Below are positions 31,872 through 42,834 of a stretch of 64,000 bases of DNA, in pieces. The stretch's first letter is position 1; each line of letters opens with the position of its first letter. Where the stretch lies: positions 104,015 through 168,014 of the forward strand of contig NZ_JAIFZS010000003.1 in NCBI RefSeq assembly GCF_019710635.1. Reading direction: 5' to 3'. The stretch comes from Mycolicibacterium xanthum. Lineage in GTDB: Bacteria > Actinomycetota > Actinomycetes > Mycobacteriales > Mycobacteriaceae. Both the position numbers and the translations under genes were made by a program. Under the pieces are notes generated by a model that saw nothing but the letters and a program-made list of their open reading frames with translations, had not been told where the DNA came from and did not search any database.

Positions 31872-32929
31872 CGCCCTGCACCCACACCCGGCAATCCGGC
31901 CTGGCTCAACGCGTTGTCCGCGGCGGCTCGGACTTCGGCGGACACCCGTTCTTCGATGGCCGCGGCCGTGTCGGCATCCAGCAGTGCACGTGCACGGGCC
32001 AGCGGGTCGCGACGGTGCAACGTGTACTGCAAGGTGAGCCGCGCGATGCGCCCGCCGATTCCGCTCAGGCCGGCCAACCTGACCGTCGGGCGCGCGCCGT
32101 CGCCGGCCACGGCCGCCCGCAGCAACGGCGGACCGAGCTGACGGGCCTGATCGAGGGGTTCGGTCATCATGCGCAGCATGGGGTCACCGAGGAAGTGGCC
32201 CTGCGGCCGGTGGCAGCGGGTGAGCAGGAAGCCCGGGCCGTTACCGCGCCGGGCGCGGTCGATGAGGCGCGCGCTCTCCTTCGCCACGGCGTCGACGCGG
32301 CCGCCGTCGACCGCGCGGGCACGAACGCCGAAAGCCCGAGCGCGCCGCACCAGGCCCCCACCCGTGACCTCGGTGCTGCGGGTCGTGATCGACCAGCCGT
32401 TGTCCTTGCACACGAACAGCACCGGCAGGTTCCATACGACGGCGAGGTTGAAGGCCTCGAGGAGCATTCCCTGGTTGGCGGCGCCCTCGCCGAAAAACGC
32501 GACCGCAACGTGGCCCGGGCGCAAACGCTGGGCGGCGAACGCGAATCCGCACGCCAGGGGAGCGCCCGCCCCCACGATGCCGTCGGACGCGGCGAGAAGG
32601 TCGGGGGCGAGAAGGTGCATGTGTCCGCCCCGGCCACGGCACAGGCCCTTCTCCGAACCGAGCACTTCCAGGAAAAGTGACTCGAGGTCGGCCCCGCGTG
32701 CCACGAGCGGCGGCGTCGAGCGGTGGTCGAGGGCCATGGCGTCGCCGTCCACCAGGTTGCCGACGACCCCGGCCACGACGCCCTCCTCGCCTACGCCGAG
32801 ATGCATCTCGCCGGAGATCAATCCATCCCGCCACATCTCGGCTTGGGCTTCCTCGAACCTCCGCATGCGAACCATCGCCTCGTAGGCGACTTCGACATCC
32901 AGATCGTGTGCCCTGTGGGTGACGCGCAT
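31868..32929 (-). CDS. TPP-dependent 2-oxoacid/acetoin dehydrogenase E1 component, alpha subunit
   Basis: A 353-residue E1 alpha subunit. The thiamine diphosphate motif runs from FFGEGAANQGMLLEAFNL to VLFVCKDNGWS, with GRGGHMHLL and GVGEEGVVAGVV as in acetoin and pyruvate dehydrogenase alpha chains. The usual first residue pair GDG is GEG here. The C-terminal ~60 residues are more divergent than the rest (RRDPLARARALLDADTAAAI). ATG 32929 gives normal length; the longer frame upstream is noncoding. It forms an alpha2beta2 E1 with the next gene and would decarboxylate a 2-oxo acid or acetoin. Confidence 0.9.
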   Translation of the reverse strand: MRVTHRAHDLDVEVAYEAMVRMRRFEEAQAEMWRDGLISGEMHLGVGEEGVVAGVVGNLVDGDAMALDHRSTPPLVARGADLESLFLEVLGSEKGLCRGRGGHMHLLAPDLLAASDGIVGAGAPLACGFAFAAQRLRPGHVAVAFFGEGAANQGMLLEAFNLAVVWNLPVLFVCKDNGWSITTRSTEVTGGGLVRRARAFGVRARAVDGGRVDAVAKESARLIDRARRGNGPGFLLTRCHRPQGHFLGDPMLRMMTEPLDQARQLGPPLLRAAVAGDGARPTVRLAGLSGIGGRIARLTLQYTLHRRDPLARARALLDADTAAAIEERVSAEVRAAADNALSQAGLPGVGAGR

Positions 32930-32994
32930 TTGGTTACCGCCTTTCGGCTCCCGGACTTGGGGCCGGCAGTCAAGACCACGCCGGCTCGCTCGAG

Positions 32995-34332
32995 TCAGAT
33001 TCTGACGATGGGTGGCGGCTCCCAGGTGCCGTCGAGCGCTTCCGGTTCCGGCCAGTAGATGCGCATCGCCATATAGAAGGGACCCTTCGGGGCCGGCAGC
33101 CAATTCGCCCTGCCCTCTTCGGTGTCGGGTTCGTCGTGCTGGATGTGGATGGTCAGCGATCCGTCCGCGCCGAACGCCAGGCCGGCGGTGGTGGAGTTGA
33201 TGAGGTATCGCCCGATCGTGTTCTCCACCAGGTAGCCGGCGACGCCGTCGTAGGACGTGTCGTACATGGTGACCGACCAGAACGCCTTCGCCGGCGGCAG
33301 CGTGTCGAACCGCAGCCGGTAGGCGTGGTCACCGGAGAAGGATTTGCCGGTGGAGTCTTGGCGGGCCAGTGGGTAGAAGGCTTCGATCTTGTCGTTGCCG
33401 CCCCATCCGGCCATCGCCCCGGCCGCCCGCAGCAGGTAGTCGCCGGCGAAGAAGTCGCGGCTGCCGAGCGCGTCGACGGCCGACCAGCCGTTGATCTTGT
33501 CGCCGAGGTTCTCGACTCGGTCCGCGATCGTCGCCCGGGCCCGGTCGACCCCGGAGCGCAGGGCCGTGCGGACGTCGTCGTCGAGGTCGTCGGGTGCGAA
33601 CGGCAGACCGGCGCCGATGCCGGCCCGCGCGAAGCGCTCGAACATCGCCACCTCGCTCGGGTGCGGGGGCTGGCACCATTCGAGCAGGGAGTTGACGAAG
33701 CCGATGAATCGTTCGTCGCGGGACGCCTCGTCGTTCCACACCGGCCAGTCGAACGCCGGTGCGACGGGTGCCGCGGTGCCGACACGCGCCGACAGCGGCT
33801 CGAGGTGATAAGCCGCCATGATCGGTCGCAGGGTCTCGACATCGTCGGGGCCGAGCAGTTGAGTCCGGCCGATCACGAACACCAGATCGGTCTCGAAGCG
33901 CAGGACGCCGGAGAACCCGTCAGGGACATCACCGGTGAACGTCGGGCCGGCCAGCACATAGGACCCGGGCCCCGACCCGGTGGTACGGGAACCGACATAG
34001 TGCGGATTCGTGCCGTACAGATCCTCCAGCTGCATCACGTAGTAGCGATCGGTCACCGCCGGCACCTCGAGCACCACCGGCTCGGCCCGCAGGTCGAGCG
34101 CGGCCATCGAGTAGGGCGTGTCGGCGTTCGGTGTGATGACCTCTTTGAAGTTGTGGTCCAGCGTCACCGGCTCACCGTGCATCTCGTTCATCGGGCCCCG
34201 GTAGGACGGCAGCGACGGGACCAGGAACGTCGCGAAGCAGAAGCGGTAACCCATCAGCATCGGGAACGAGAAGATGTATGCCTCCTCCGCGATCGCCGCA
34301 AGCTCGTCGGGGGACAGGCGAGAACTACTCAT
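32995..34332 (-). CDS. DUF1254/DUF1214-domain protein
   Basis: A 445-residue protein with an N-terminal DUF1254 domain (AYIFSFPMLMGYRF, NADTPYSMAALDLRAEPVVL, YYVMQLEDLYGTNPHYVGSR) and a C-terminal DUF1214 domain (FFAGDYLLRAAGAMAGWGGN, AFWSVTMYDTSYDGVAGYLV, HIQHDEPDTEEGRANWLPAP). These domains form paired beta sandwiches; their biochemical role is not known. No signal peptide is evident, unlike many family members. It has a strong GGAGG 6 bases before the ATG and overlaps the end of the DUF2550-like gene by 8 bp, so it is probably part of the V-ATPase transcript. Confidence 0.85.
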   Translation of the reverse strand: MSSSRLSPDELAAIAEEAYIFSFPMLMGYRFCFATFLVPSLPSYRGPMNEMHGEPVTLDHNFKEVITPNADTPYSMAALDLRAEPVVLEVPAVTDRYYVMQLEDLYGTNPHYVGSRTTGSGPGSYVLAGPTFTGDVPDGFSGVLRFETDLVFVIGRTQLLGPDDVETLRPIMAAYHLEPLSARVGTAAPVAPAFDWPVWNDEASRDERFIGFVNSLLEWCQPPHPSEVAMFERFARAGIGAGLPFAPDDLDDDVRTALRSGVDRARATIADRVENLGDKINGWSAVDALGSRDFFAGDYLLRAAGAMAGWGGNDKIEAFYPLARQDSTGKSFSGDHAYRLRFDTLPPAKAFWSVTMYDTSYDGVAGYLVENTIGRYLINSTTAGLAFGADGSLTIHIQHDEPDTEEGRANWLPAPKGPFYMAMRIYWPEPEALDGTWEPPPIVRI

Positions 34333-34792
34333 TGCGACCTCCAGTCGTCATAGGACCTCCTCCTTCTACCGGTTGTTCGCTCTTCAGCTGCGAGGACTGC
34401 GCGCGCAAGCGGGCGGGGCCGCACGCCCGGTCCCGCGACTCGGCTGAAACGGCAAGTCGCAACGGCGATTCCTGACCCGTCAGGGTCAATCGGATCTCCA
34501 ACGGACCGTCACCGAGCCCCTTCGGCGGATCCCCCGAGATGGTGCCGACCTCGACGGTCGCGATCGGATCGATGAGCGTCCGGACCAGGGCGATTCCGCG
34601 GTGCCGGACCAGCACATCGGATACCCAGCGGGCAGCGCCCTTGCGGCGCGCCCACCCGGTGTCGGTCCGCGCGCGGTACCGGAAGACATCGCTGCGCTTG
34701 AGCACGACCCTGCGCTGATAGAGCATCATGACCAGCACGAGCAGCACGAACCACACCGGGATCCCGATCAGTGCGAGCAGCGCCCAGATCAC
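34325..34792 (-). CDS. DUF2550-like single-pass membrane protein
   Basis: A 155-residue protein. It begins VIWALLALIGIPVWFVLLVL, one transmembrane segment, then a basic cytosolic domain with VVLKRSDVFRYRARTD, GWARRKGAARWVSDVLVRHR and PLEIRLTLTGQESPLRLAVS. This pattern (TM, GW.RG..R, polar strand-rich end) resembles DUF2550, whose M. tuberculosis member Rv1312 follows the F-type atp operon. Here the relative follows the last V-ATPase gene after about 225 bp. GTG 34792 preceded by GGGAGG is the start. The C-terminal 35 residues are low complexity. A role with rotary ATPases is inference from context in both cases. Confidence 0.6.
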   Translation of the reverse strand: MIWALLALIGIPVWFVLLVLVMMLYQRRVVLKRSDVFRYRARTDTGWARRKGAARWVSDVLVRHRGIALVRTLIDPIATVEVGTISGDPPKGLGDGPLEIRLTLTGQESPLRLAVSAESRDRACGPARLRAQSSQLKSEQPVEGGGPMTTGGRNE

Positions 34793-35018
34793 CGGGCCTC
34801 CCGCAGGTGGACCCGTCGGGCGGTCCCGGTCCGCACGAAGTTGTCGACGTTCGACGTCTCGCCCATCGGGACCATTGCCGTGCCTTCGAAACCACCGTGA
34901 ATCGGATCGGGTACCTGTGAGGTTCACACGGCCACAGCGGCTACTGCCAGGGTCGGAGGTCCTCACTTTCGGCGCCGACAGCGCGGCGGTAGGCACCGAC
35001 ACCGCGGCGGGCGCGCCG

Positions 35019-35648
35019 TCACGAGCCGGGCGCCGACTTTCCGTACCCGAGTTCGACCAGCCGCAGCCGGCTGGACTCGGCGCGGTCCTGTTCCTCGAGT
35101 TCGAGATTGATCCGGGCGAGCTCGTCATGCAACCGGGGCAACCAGTGCTTGCTCAACGCCCGGGCGCGCAACTGAGTGGCCTGGTACTCCCGCTCCACGG
35201 TGGCCAGGGCGGCCGCCGTGACGGCGTGTTCTGCGGCGGCTTGCAGCGCCGCCCGGTGTGTCCGGCCGGCGCCCGCCACCGCCGAACCCGTGACGACGAC
35301 CGCGGGGTCGTCGGCGGGCGGGAGCGTGCACCGGATCCGGTCGGGATAGCGCACCCCGCTCGTCGTCGCCCACTCGATGGTGACCGACGCATGTTCATCC
35401 GGGGTGGCGAGCGTGATCGCGCGCTCGCCACCCAACAGCGTCGCCCGCAGCTGCCAGACGTCCGCCTCGCGGCAGGCGTCGCGCCAGACGCGCCGGGTGC
35501 TCGCGACCCTGTCCCGCAACTCGTCGCGGTGCCCGGCCAGGAGGTGCAGTTTCTCCTCCAGCAGCGTGACTCCCCGCTCGGCGAGTTCGAGCCGGCTCAT
35601 CAGCCATAGCCGGCCCATCCGTCCCGGCGGAGTCTGCAGTGTGGGCAT
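35019..35648 (-). CDS. atpD: V/A-type ATPase central-stalk subunit D
   Basis: A 209-residue subunit D. The N-terminal coiled coil begins with the family pattern PTLQTPPGRMGRLWLMSRLELAERGVTLLEEK (archaeal form: PT+..L..L+..L..A..G..LLK.K), a middle globular part follows, and the C-terminal coiled coil is ALSKHWLPRLHDELARINLELEEQDR. It rotates inside the A3B3 head. Follows subunit B by 9 bp on the same strand. Length is normal. Last of the nine ATPase subunits. Confidence 0.87.
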   Translation of the reverse strand: MPTLQTPPGRMGRLWLMSRLELAERGVTLLEEKLHLLAGHRDELRDRVASTRRVWRDACREADVWQLRATLLGGERAITLATPDEHASVTIEWATTSGVRYPDRIRCTLPPADDPAVVVTGSAVAGAGRTHRAALQAAAEHAVTAAALATVEREYQATQLRARALSKHWLPRLHDELARINLELEEQDRAESSRLRLVELGYGKSAPGS

Positions 35649-35657
35649 CGGGTTCTC

Positions 35658-37043
35658 TCAGTCGGCGGGTTTTCCGTAGCGGTCCAGCAGTTCGGCCGGC
35701 AGCATCGACAGTTCGCTGCGGGCCAGCCGAAGCGCCACCTCCCACCCACGGGTCAGGGTGTCGGTGAGGCTTCGGGCCTCGTCGGGGTGCTGGTCGACCA
35801 GTTCCCGGATGAACCCGTCCTGGAAGAACAGGTAACTGCGGTCGGTCGGCGTCAGCGCCTCGGTTCCGATGAGTTCGGCGAGCTCGCGCACCTGCCGGGC
35901 CTTGGCCAGCGCGGCCAGCAGCTGCGCAGCCAGCGGAAGGTGGTCTTCACGCGTTCGTCCGGGACCGGCGCCGCGGCGCATCAGCCGGGACAGCGAGGAC
36001 AGCGCATCGACCGGCGGGTAGATCCCGCTGAGGTGCAGCTGCCCCGAGAAGATGATCTGACCTTCGGTGATGTAGCCGGTCAGGTCGGGTACCGGATGGG
36101 TGATGTCGCCACCCGGCATCGTGAGCACCGGCAGCACGGTCACCGAGCCCGCCTCGCCGGCGATCCGGCCGCAGCGCTCGTACAGCGACGCCAGGTCGCT
36201 GTACAGGTATCCGGGATAGGCTCTGCGAGCGGGGATTTCACCGCGCGCCGCTGACACCTGGCGCAGCGCTTCGGCGTAGCTGGTCATGTCGCTGAGCACC
36301 ACCAGGACATGGCGTCCGGCGTCGAAGGCCAGGTGTTCGGCCACGGTCAACGCGATGCGCGGAGTCAGGATCCGTTCGATCACCGGATCGTTCGCGACGT
36401 TGAGCAGCATCACCAGTTCGCCTGCAGCGCTGCGTGATTCGAGGGTGTCGCGGACGTAGGCGGCATCGCCGTGGGTCAGGCCGATCCCGGCGAAGACCAC
36501 GCTGAACGGCTCGTCCCCGGAGGTGGCCTGGGCCGCGATCTGGCAGGCCAGCTTCAGATGTGGCAGTCCCGGCAGCGAGAACACCGGCAGCTTCTGGCCG
36601 CGCACCAGGGTGGTCAACCCGTCGAGCACCGAGACCCCGGTCAGTACCGGTTCGGACGGGGGTTCGCGGCGCACCGGATTGAGCGGATCGCCGTTGACCG
36701 AGACCGTTCGCGCACCGGTCACCGGTGGACCTCCGTCGATCGGTTCGCCGCGACCGTTGCAGGTTCGGCCCAGCCAACCGGTGCCCACCGCGACCCGCAT
36801 CGGCTCGCCACTGAACCGTATTCTGGTGCGGGATATGTCCATTCCCGACGTGCCTTCGAGCACCTGGACAACGGCCACGTCGTCGTGCACGTCGAGCACC
36901 AGCCCGTGCCGCTGGGTGCCGTCGGCCAGCGAGATCGACACGTACTCGTCCCAGCCGACGCCGGCCACGCCCGCAACGACGGCCAGCGGTCCGCGCAGTT
37001 CCCGGACTCCGCCGTACTCGATCCAGCGGTCGGCGCCGGTCAT
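35658..37043 (-). CDS. atpB: V/A-type ATPase regulatory subunit B
   Basis: A 461-residue subunit B of the A3B3 head. Recognised by LGRTCNGRGEPIDGGPPV, LTTLVRGQKLPVFSLPGLPH (the non-catalytic site where a P-loop would lie in F-ATPase), SDMTSYAEALRQVSAARGEI, RRAYPGYLYSDLASLYERCG and ITHPVPDLTGYITEGQI. The ATG at 37043 overlaps the subunit A stop by 4 bp (ATGA). Normal length for the family. Confidence 0.93.
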   Translation of the reverse strand: MTGADRWIEYGGVRELRGPLAVVAGVAGVGWDEYVSISLADGTQRHGLVLDVHDDVAVVQVLEGTSGMDISRTRIRFSGEPMRVAVGTGWLGRTCNGRGEPIDGGPPVTGARTVSVNGDPLNPVRREPPSEPVLTGVSVLDGLTTLVRGQKLPVFSLPGLPHLKLACQIAAQATSGDEPFSVVFAGIGLTHGDAAYVRDTLESRSAAGELVMLLNVANDPVIERILTPRIALTVAEHLAFDAGRHVLVVLSDMTSYAEALRQVSAARGEIPARRAYPGYLYSDLASLYERCGRIAGEAGSVTVLPVLTMPGGDITHPVPDLTGYITEGQIIFSGQLHLSGIYPPVDALSSLSRLMRRGAGPGRTREDHLPLAAQLLAALAKARQVRELAELIGTEALTPTDRSYLFFQDGFIRELVDQHPDEARSLTDTLTRGWEVALRLARSELSMLPAELLDRYGKPAD

Positions 37044-38758
37044 CGCAGCTGCTGCAATCTGGCCGCGATCTCGTCGCGGCGCTGCGCCGCCACCGCGGTG
37101 TCCGACGGTCCACCGTCGTCACGGGCACGGATCAACGGGCCGAAGTCGGTCTCCTCGACGAGTTCGGCGGGTACCCCCGCGGCCACCACGTTGTGGCAGA
37201 CGTCGATCACCGCCAGCACGGCGTCGACCAGTGCCGCTGTCTTCTCCGGCGAACAGTGGGCGTCGTTGGGCACCAGGGCATTCTGCTGCAGTACCGCCTC
37301 GCGCAGCAGGCGCCCGCCGAGCAGTTCGATCCGCTCGCTGTCGGCCAGCGCGGTGACGCCGACGAGTTCGGTCAGCGCGGCCAGCCGGTCCGACTCGTTG
37401 AGAAGCGCGAGCACCCGGCCGCGGTGGGCCGCCCAGTCGATGTTCCCGGCCGCCACGTGCGCCGAACCCAGCGGCTCGGCGTCCCGGGAGAACGACGCCG
37501 ACCACGACACCGCCGGGTAGTGCCGCGAATACGCCAGGTCCCGGTCCAACGTCCAGCGACAGCGCACGAATCGCTCGGTGTGCACGGTGACGGGCTCGGA
37601 CATGTCGCCGCCCGACGGCGAGACGGCGCCGATCACCGTGACCGAACCGGCCCCGCCGCCGAGGGTGTCGACGTAGCCGGCACGTTCGTAGAACGCCGCC
37701 AACTCCGTGGCCAGCGTCGCCGGGTAGCCCTCCTCGGCGGGCAGCTCGCCCATCCGGGAGGCGAACTCCCGCAACGCCTCCGCCCACCGGGATGTCGAGT
37801 CGGCGATCACCACCACGTGGTAACCCATGTCGCGGTAGTACTCGGCGACGGTCACCCCGGTGTAGATGCTGGCCTCCCTGGCCATCATCGGCATGTTGGA
37901 GGTGTTGGCGATGATCACGCTGCGGTCGGCCAGCCGCCCGCCGGTGCGTGGATCGACCAGGTCGAGCATGTCGGCGACGATCTCGGCCATCTCGTTGCCG
38001 CGCTCGCCGCAACCGACGTAGACGATGACGTCGGCATCGCACCACTTCGCCAGCTGTTGCAGCAGAACGGTCTTCCCGGTGCCGAAACCGCCCGGGACAC
38101 CGGCGGTGCTGCCGAGCGCGATGGGGAACAGCAGGTCCAGCACGCGTTGCCCGGTGTTGAGCGGGGCGACGTCCTCGCGCCGACTCCGGTACGGTCGCGC
38201 CGTCCGTACCGGCCAGGTGGACCCCAGTGAGATCGGGGTGCCGTCGACGGTGGCGACGGGCGCGTCGACGGAATAGGAACCCGCCGGGGCGACCGACTCC
38301 ACCACCCCTTCGGTGCCCGGGGGAACCAATACGCGGTGCTCCACCGACCCGGCGTTGTGCACCACGCCCAGCACCGCACCGGCCGACACCGTCTTGCCCG
38401 GCTCGGCGGTCGGTTCGAACCGCCAGCCGTCGGTGCTGCTGTAGCCGTAGCTGCCCGCCCTCAGCCAGGTGCCGGCGCTGGTCAGTGGCCGCAGCAGGCC
38501 GTCGAACACCCCGCCGAGCAGTCCGGGTCCCAGCGGCGCCGACAACGGGAACCCCTGCGGCTCGGCGTCGTCCCCGGGTTTCAATCCACCGGTGTACTCA
38601 TAGGCCTGTACGGTCAGGCGGCCGTCGGAGATGGAAACCACTTCACCGGGAATGGCCCCCGGTCCCAGCCCGATCAGGTCGCCCACGGCCACCGCGACGT
38701 CGCACCGCACCTCCACCAACGGACCCGAAACCCGGACGACGGAGGGCGAATCGGTCAT
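37040..38758 (-). CDS. atpA: V/A-type ATPase catalytic subunit A
   Basis: A 572-residue catalytic subunit. P-loop PGGFGTGKTVLLQQL at about residues 217-231, VYVGCGERGNEMAEIV, ADSTSRWAEALREFASRMGE (catalytic arginine region SRW) and the subunit A-specific non-homologous insert between about 110 and 190 identify it as V/A type, not F type. It hydrolyses or makes ATP at the A/B interface. ATG 38758 overlaps the subunit E stop (ATGA); a GTG two codons earlier is possible. The symbol follows archaeal usage and should not be confused with the F-type atpA. Confidence 0.95.
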   Translation of the reverse strand: MTDSPSVVRVSGPLVEVRCDVAVAVGDLIGLGPGAIPGEVVSISDGRLTVQAYEYTGGLKPGDDAEPQGFPLSAPLGPGLLGGVFDGLLRPLTSAGTWLRAGSYGYSSTDGWRFEPTAEPGKTVSAGAVLGVVHNAGSVEHRVLVPPGTEGVVESVAPAGSYSVDAPVATVDGTPISLGSTWPVRTARPYRSRREDVAPLNTGQRVLDLLFPIALGSTAGVPGGFGTGKTVLLQQLAKWCDADVIVYVGCGERGNEMAEIVADMLDLVDPRTGGRLADRSVIIANTSNMPMMAREASIYTGVTVAEYYRDMGYHVVVIADSTSRWAEALREFASRMGELPAEEGYPATLATELAAFYERAGYVDTLGGGAGSVTVIGAVSPSGGDMSEPVTVHTERFVRCRWTLDRDLAYSRHYPAVSWSASFSRDAEPLGSAHVAAGNIDWAAHRGRVLALLNESDRLAALTELVGVTALADSERIELLGGRLLREAVLQQNALVPNDAHCSPEKTAALVDAVLAVIDVCHNVVAAGVPAELVEETDFGPLIRARDDGGPSDTAVAAQRRDEIAARLQQLR

Positions 38759-39279
38759 GACCACAGGCTTTCTGCCTCCGCGGCGGCCTCGTCGACGGTG
38801 CGGGTGGCGATCGCCGAGAGGCTCAGATCAATTCGGCGCGAATCCTTTTCGGCGTGCACACCGCCGGTGGCGTCCTCGGTCACCTGCGCGTCGTCACCCA
38901 GCGTGGCGTGGGCGATGTCGACCAACGCGGCCCGCCACTGCGGATAGCGGGGATCGTCGCGGAGCGCGAGCACCGCCTCGCCGGCCCGCTGCCGCCACAA
39001 CCGGTAGGCGCCGTCGCGGGCGGCAAGCACGTCGCGTCGCAGGCCCCGGCGCAGTGCCACCTCCTCGTTGGCCGCCAGCCTGGCGCCGGCGGCTTTGCCG
39101 GCGGCGCGCGCCCGGTCGAGCATCTGGTTCGCGGTGCGGGTGGCTTCCTCGACGACGCGCTGCGCGTCGGATTGGGCTGCGGCGATGACCTTTTCGGCGT
39201 CGGCGTTCGCCCGGCGCAGCAGTTCCGCACGCACCGGTCCGAGCGCGGCCGCCGCCCGGTCGGGATCCAGTCCGCTCAC
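38755..39279 (-). CDS. atpE: V/A-type ATPase peripheral-stalk subunit E
   Basis: A 174-residue subunit E-like protein. The first ~75 residues are a charged, Ala-rich coiled coil (ELLRRANADAEKVIAAAQSD, RVVEEATRTANQMLDRARAA), the C-terminal half a small alpha/beta domain (PRYPQWRAALVDIAHATLGD). Assigned by layout and position between F and A, as sequence conservation of this subunit is low. Overlaps both neighbours by 4 bp. With the H/G-type subunit at 42.3 kb it would form the EG stalk. Confidence 0.78.
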   Translation of the reverse strand: MSGLDPDRAAAALGPVRAELLRRANADAEKVIAAAQSDAQRVVEEATRTANQMLDRARAAGKAAGARLAANEEVALRRGLRRDVLAARDGAYRLWRQRAGEAVLALRDDPRYPQWRAALVDIAHATLGDDAQVTEDATGGVHAEKDSRRIDLSLSAIATRTVDEAAAEAESLWS

Positions 39280-39494
39280 GCGGGCATCACCACCGTGAGC
39301 ACGGCGGAGTCGCGGATGTCGGCGGTGAGGGCCTGCGCGGCCGAATCCGTCAGGATCACCAGCGACACCGACTCGGGCAGGTCCCGCCAGGCTCGGCGGG
39401 CCTGGTCGGGCCCTTCGGCGGGGACCACGACCGCTCCGGCCAGCGCGTAACCGTCCACCAGTCCCGGTTCACCGATCACGACGACCGCTCCCAT
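39276..39494 (-). CDS. atpF: V/A-type ATPase subunit F (short)
   Basis: A 72-residue Rossmann-like subunit F: VVVIGEPGLVDGYALAGAVV is the typical opening (IG....  GF.LAG), and SVSLVILTDSAAQALTADIR the central strand-helix. Family members are usually about 100 residues; here the C-terminal strand and helix that reaches into the head are largely missing, ending VLTVVMPA. It overlaps subunit E by 4 bp and starts 1 bp before the subunit K stop. Position and pattern make the assignment likely despite the short length. Confidence 0.75.
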   Translation of the reverse strand: MGAVVVIGEPGLVDGYALAGAVVVPAEGPDQARRAWRDLPESVSLVILTDSAAQALTADIRDSAVLTVVMPA

Positions 39495-39495
39495 G

Positions 39496-41403
<1,908 letters not shown>

Positions 41404-41417
<14 letters not shown>

Positions 41418-42327
41418 CGTAGGCCTCCATCGGTCCGCCGCCGCGCGCGGCGAGGTGCACCGCGGCCCGGCACCGCCAGGCGTCGGCGGCCAGCACCGCC
41501 GCCGTCCCGACCGGTCGGGCCCGGCCGAAACCGGTGCCCGCCACCAGCTGGAACCCGTCGCGTTCCAATCGGGTCCACCACCTGGCCTCGCCCCGCCACA
41601 ATTCGCCGGCGTCCTGGATGCCCGCGACCGACCAACGGGCCCGTGACGGCAGCGCCGCGGCGAACGACGTCAGGTCGCCGGCCCCCAGGGCGGCCGTTCC
41701 CAGCACCCGGGCGGCGTGCGCCGACACGTCGTCACGCAACTGCCGCCGGTGCAGGAGGTGCTGGCGAGCGACCAGCAGGGCCAGCCCGCCGGCCGCCCAG
41801 CCGCCGGCTTCCGGCACCGTGGTCGCGGCGCGCACGGCCCAGGCGACCTGGACACCGGTGGCGATGTCGGAGGGTGCGTCGCCGCCGGGGTCACCCCACA
41901 GCGACTGCGACAGCGCGCGGCGCAACTCCGACAGTGACGAGGTCTCGCGCAGCCGCAACCACGCCGTGGCCAGGGCGCCCAGGTCGAACAGCGGCTCGGG
42001 CGGCGCGCCGGCCAGCGCGCGGGCATGCGAGACGATGTTGGCGGCCTCGAAACCGGCAGCCAGCGACCGGATCGCCCGGGCACCCTCACGCGGCAGCCAG
42101 CCCGCGAGCACGCGCAACTGCCAGAGCGGCGTCGCGGTGACCAGGTGTTCGGTGTCGGCAGCGCTCTGGCCGACCACGATGCCCCGGCCGTACGGGCCGT
42201 CGGCCAGCGCGTGCTGTGCCTCGGCCAGTGAACCCAGCCCGGCGATCGCTCGGGTGCCCCCGGCGCCCAGCCGCCGGCTGAGCAGGCCCTTGGCCCGGAC
42301 GCTGCCCGCGACCCAGCCCGCGCTCAT
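41404..42327 (-). CDS. atpC: V/A-type ATPase subunit C (d-type socket)
   Basis: A 307-residue, mostly helical, Ala/Leu-rich protein: GSVRAKGLLSRRLGAGGTRA, ADTEHLVTATPLWQLRVLAG, HARALAGAPPEPLFDLGALA, AVLAADAWRCRAAVHLAARG. Similarity to known subunit C (the socket joining the central stalk to the ring) is weak by eye; the call depends on size, helical content and its place between the H/G-type stalk gene and subunit I, where subunit C is expected. ATG 42327 has GAGGG just upstream and overlaps the previous stop (ATGA); the longer frame is unlikely. Confidence 0.68.
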
Positions 42328-42785
42328 CCCTCGGTTGCCTCGACCGGGTGGTGCGCCGACTGGTCGAGCCACATCCGCGCCGCGGTGAGCACCTTGTCGA
42401 CGTGGCCGGGCATCCGTTCGGCGACCCGCGCCTGCAGTTCCTCGATCTCGGTCGCCGTTCGGGCGCGGAGGTCACTTCGGGCCGCCGCCGCCCGGCTCCG
42501 GGTGGCCGCTTCGGCCTCGGCCCGCACCCGCTCGGTCTCCGCCCGCGCGCGGGCCACTATCGCATCGGCTTCCCGGCGGGCGGTCCCGCGGACTTCATCG
42601 GCACGTTCGGCGGCGTCACTGCGGATCCGGGCCGCTTCGTCCTGCGCATCGTCGAGTAGCTGCAGCAGCGGAACCAGTTCGGCCGCGGCGTCGCCGACGC
42701 GATCTGCCGGTATACCGGGCTTGCCGGCCGCACCCGGTGCACCGGAAGGGCGGAAACGTTCCAGGAAATCGCGCCACTGCGGCAT
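42324..42785 (-). CDS. atpH: V/A-type ATPase peripheral-stalk subunit G/H (coiled coil)
   Basis: A 153-residue protein and first ATPase gene. After a short Pro/Gly-rich start, residues about 30-130 are a continuous coiled coil rich in Ala, Glu, Arg (ARIRSDAAERADEVRGTARR, ADAIVARARAETERVRAEAE), as in the peripheral stalk partner of subunit E. The sequence itself is low complexity, so the subunit identity relies on context. AAGGGAGG precedes the ATG, and a TAAACT box at 42807-42812 about 22 bases upstream could be the -10 of an operon promoter. Confidence 0.68.
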   Translation of the reverse strand: MPQWRDFLERFRPSGAPGAAGKPGIPADRVGDAAAELVPLLQLLDDAQDEAARIRSDAAERADEVRGTARREADAIVARARAETERVRAEAEAATRSRAAAARSDLRARTATEIEELQARVAERMPGHVDKVLTAARMWLDQSAHHPVEATEG

Positions 42786-42834
42786 GCACCCTCCCTTGCG
42801 CTGTCGAGTTTATCGCCCGAGCCCGAACGCGTGG

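Noticed and set aside
37040..38758. Subunit A/B genes as a flagellar or type III secretion ATPase pair
   Set aside because: Both catalytic and non-catalytic head subunits occur with ring, stator and stalk genes, and subunit A has the V/A-specific insert.
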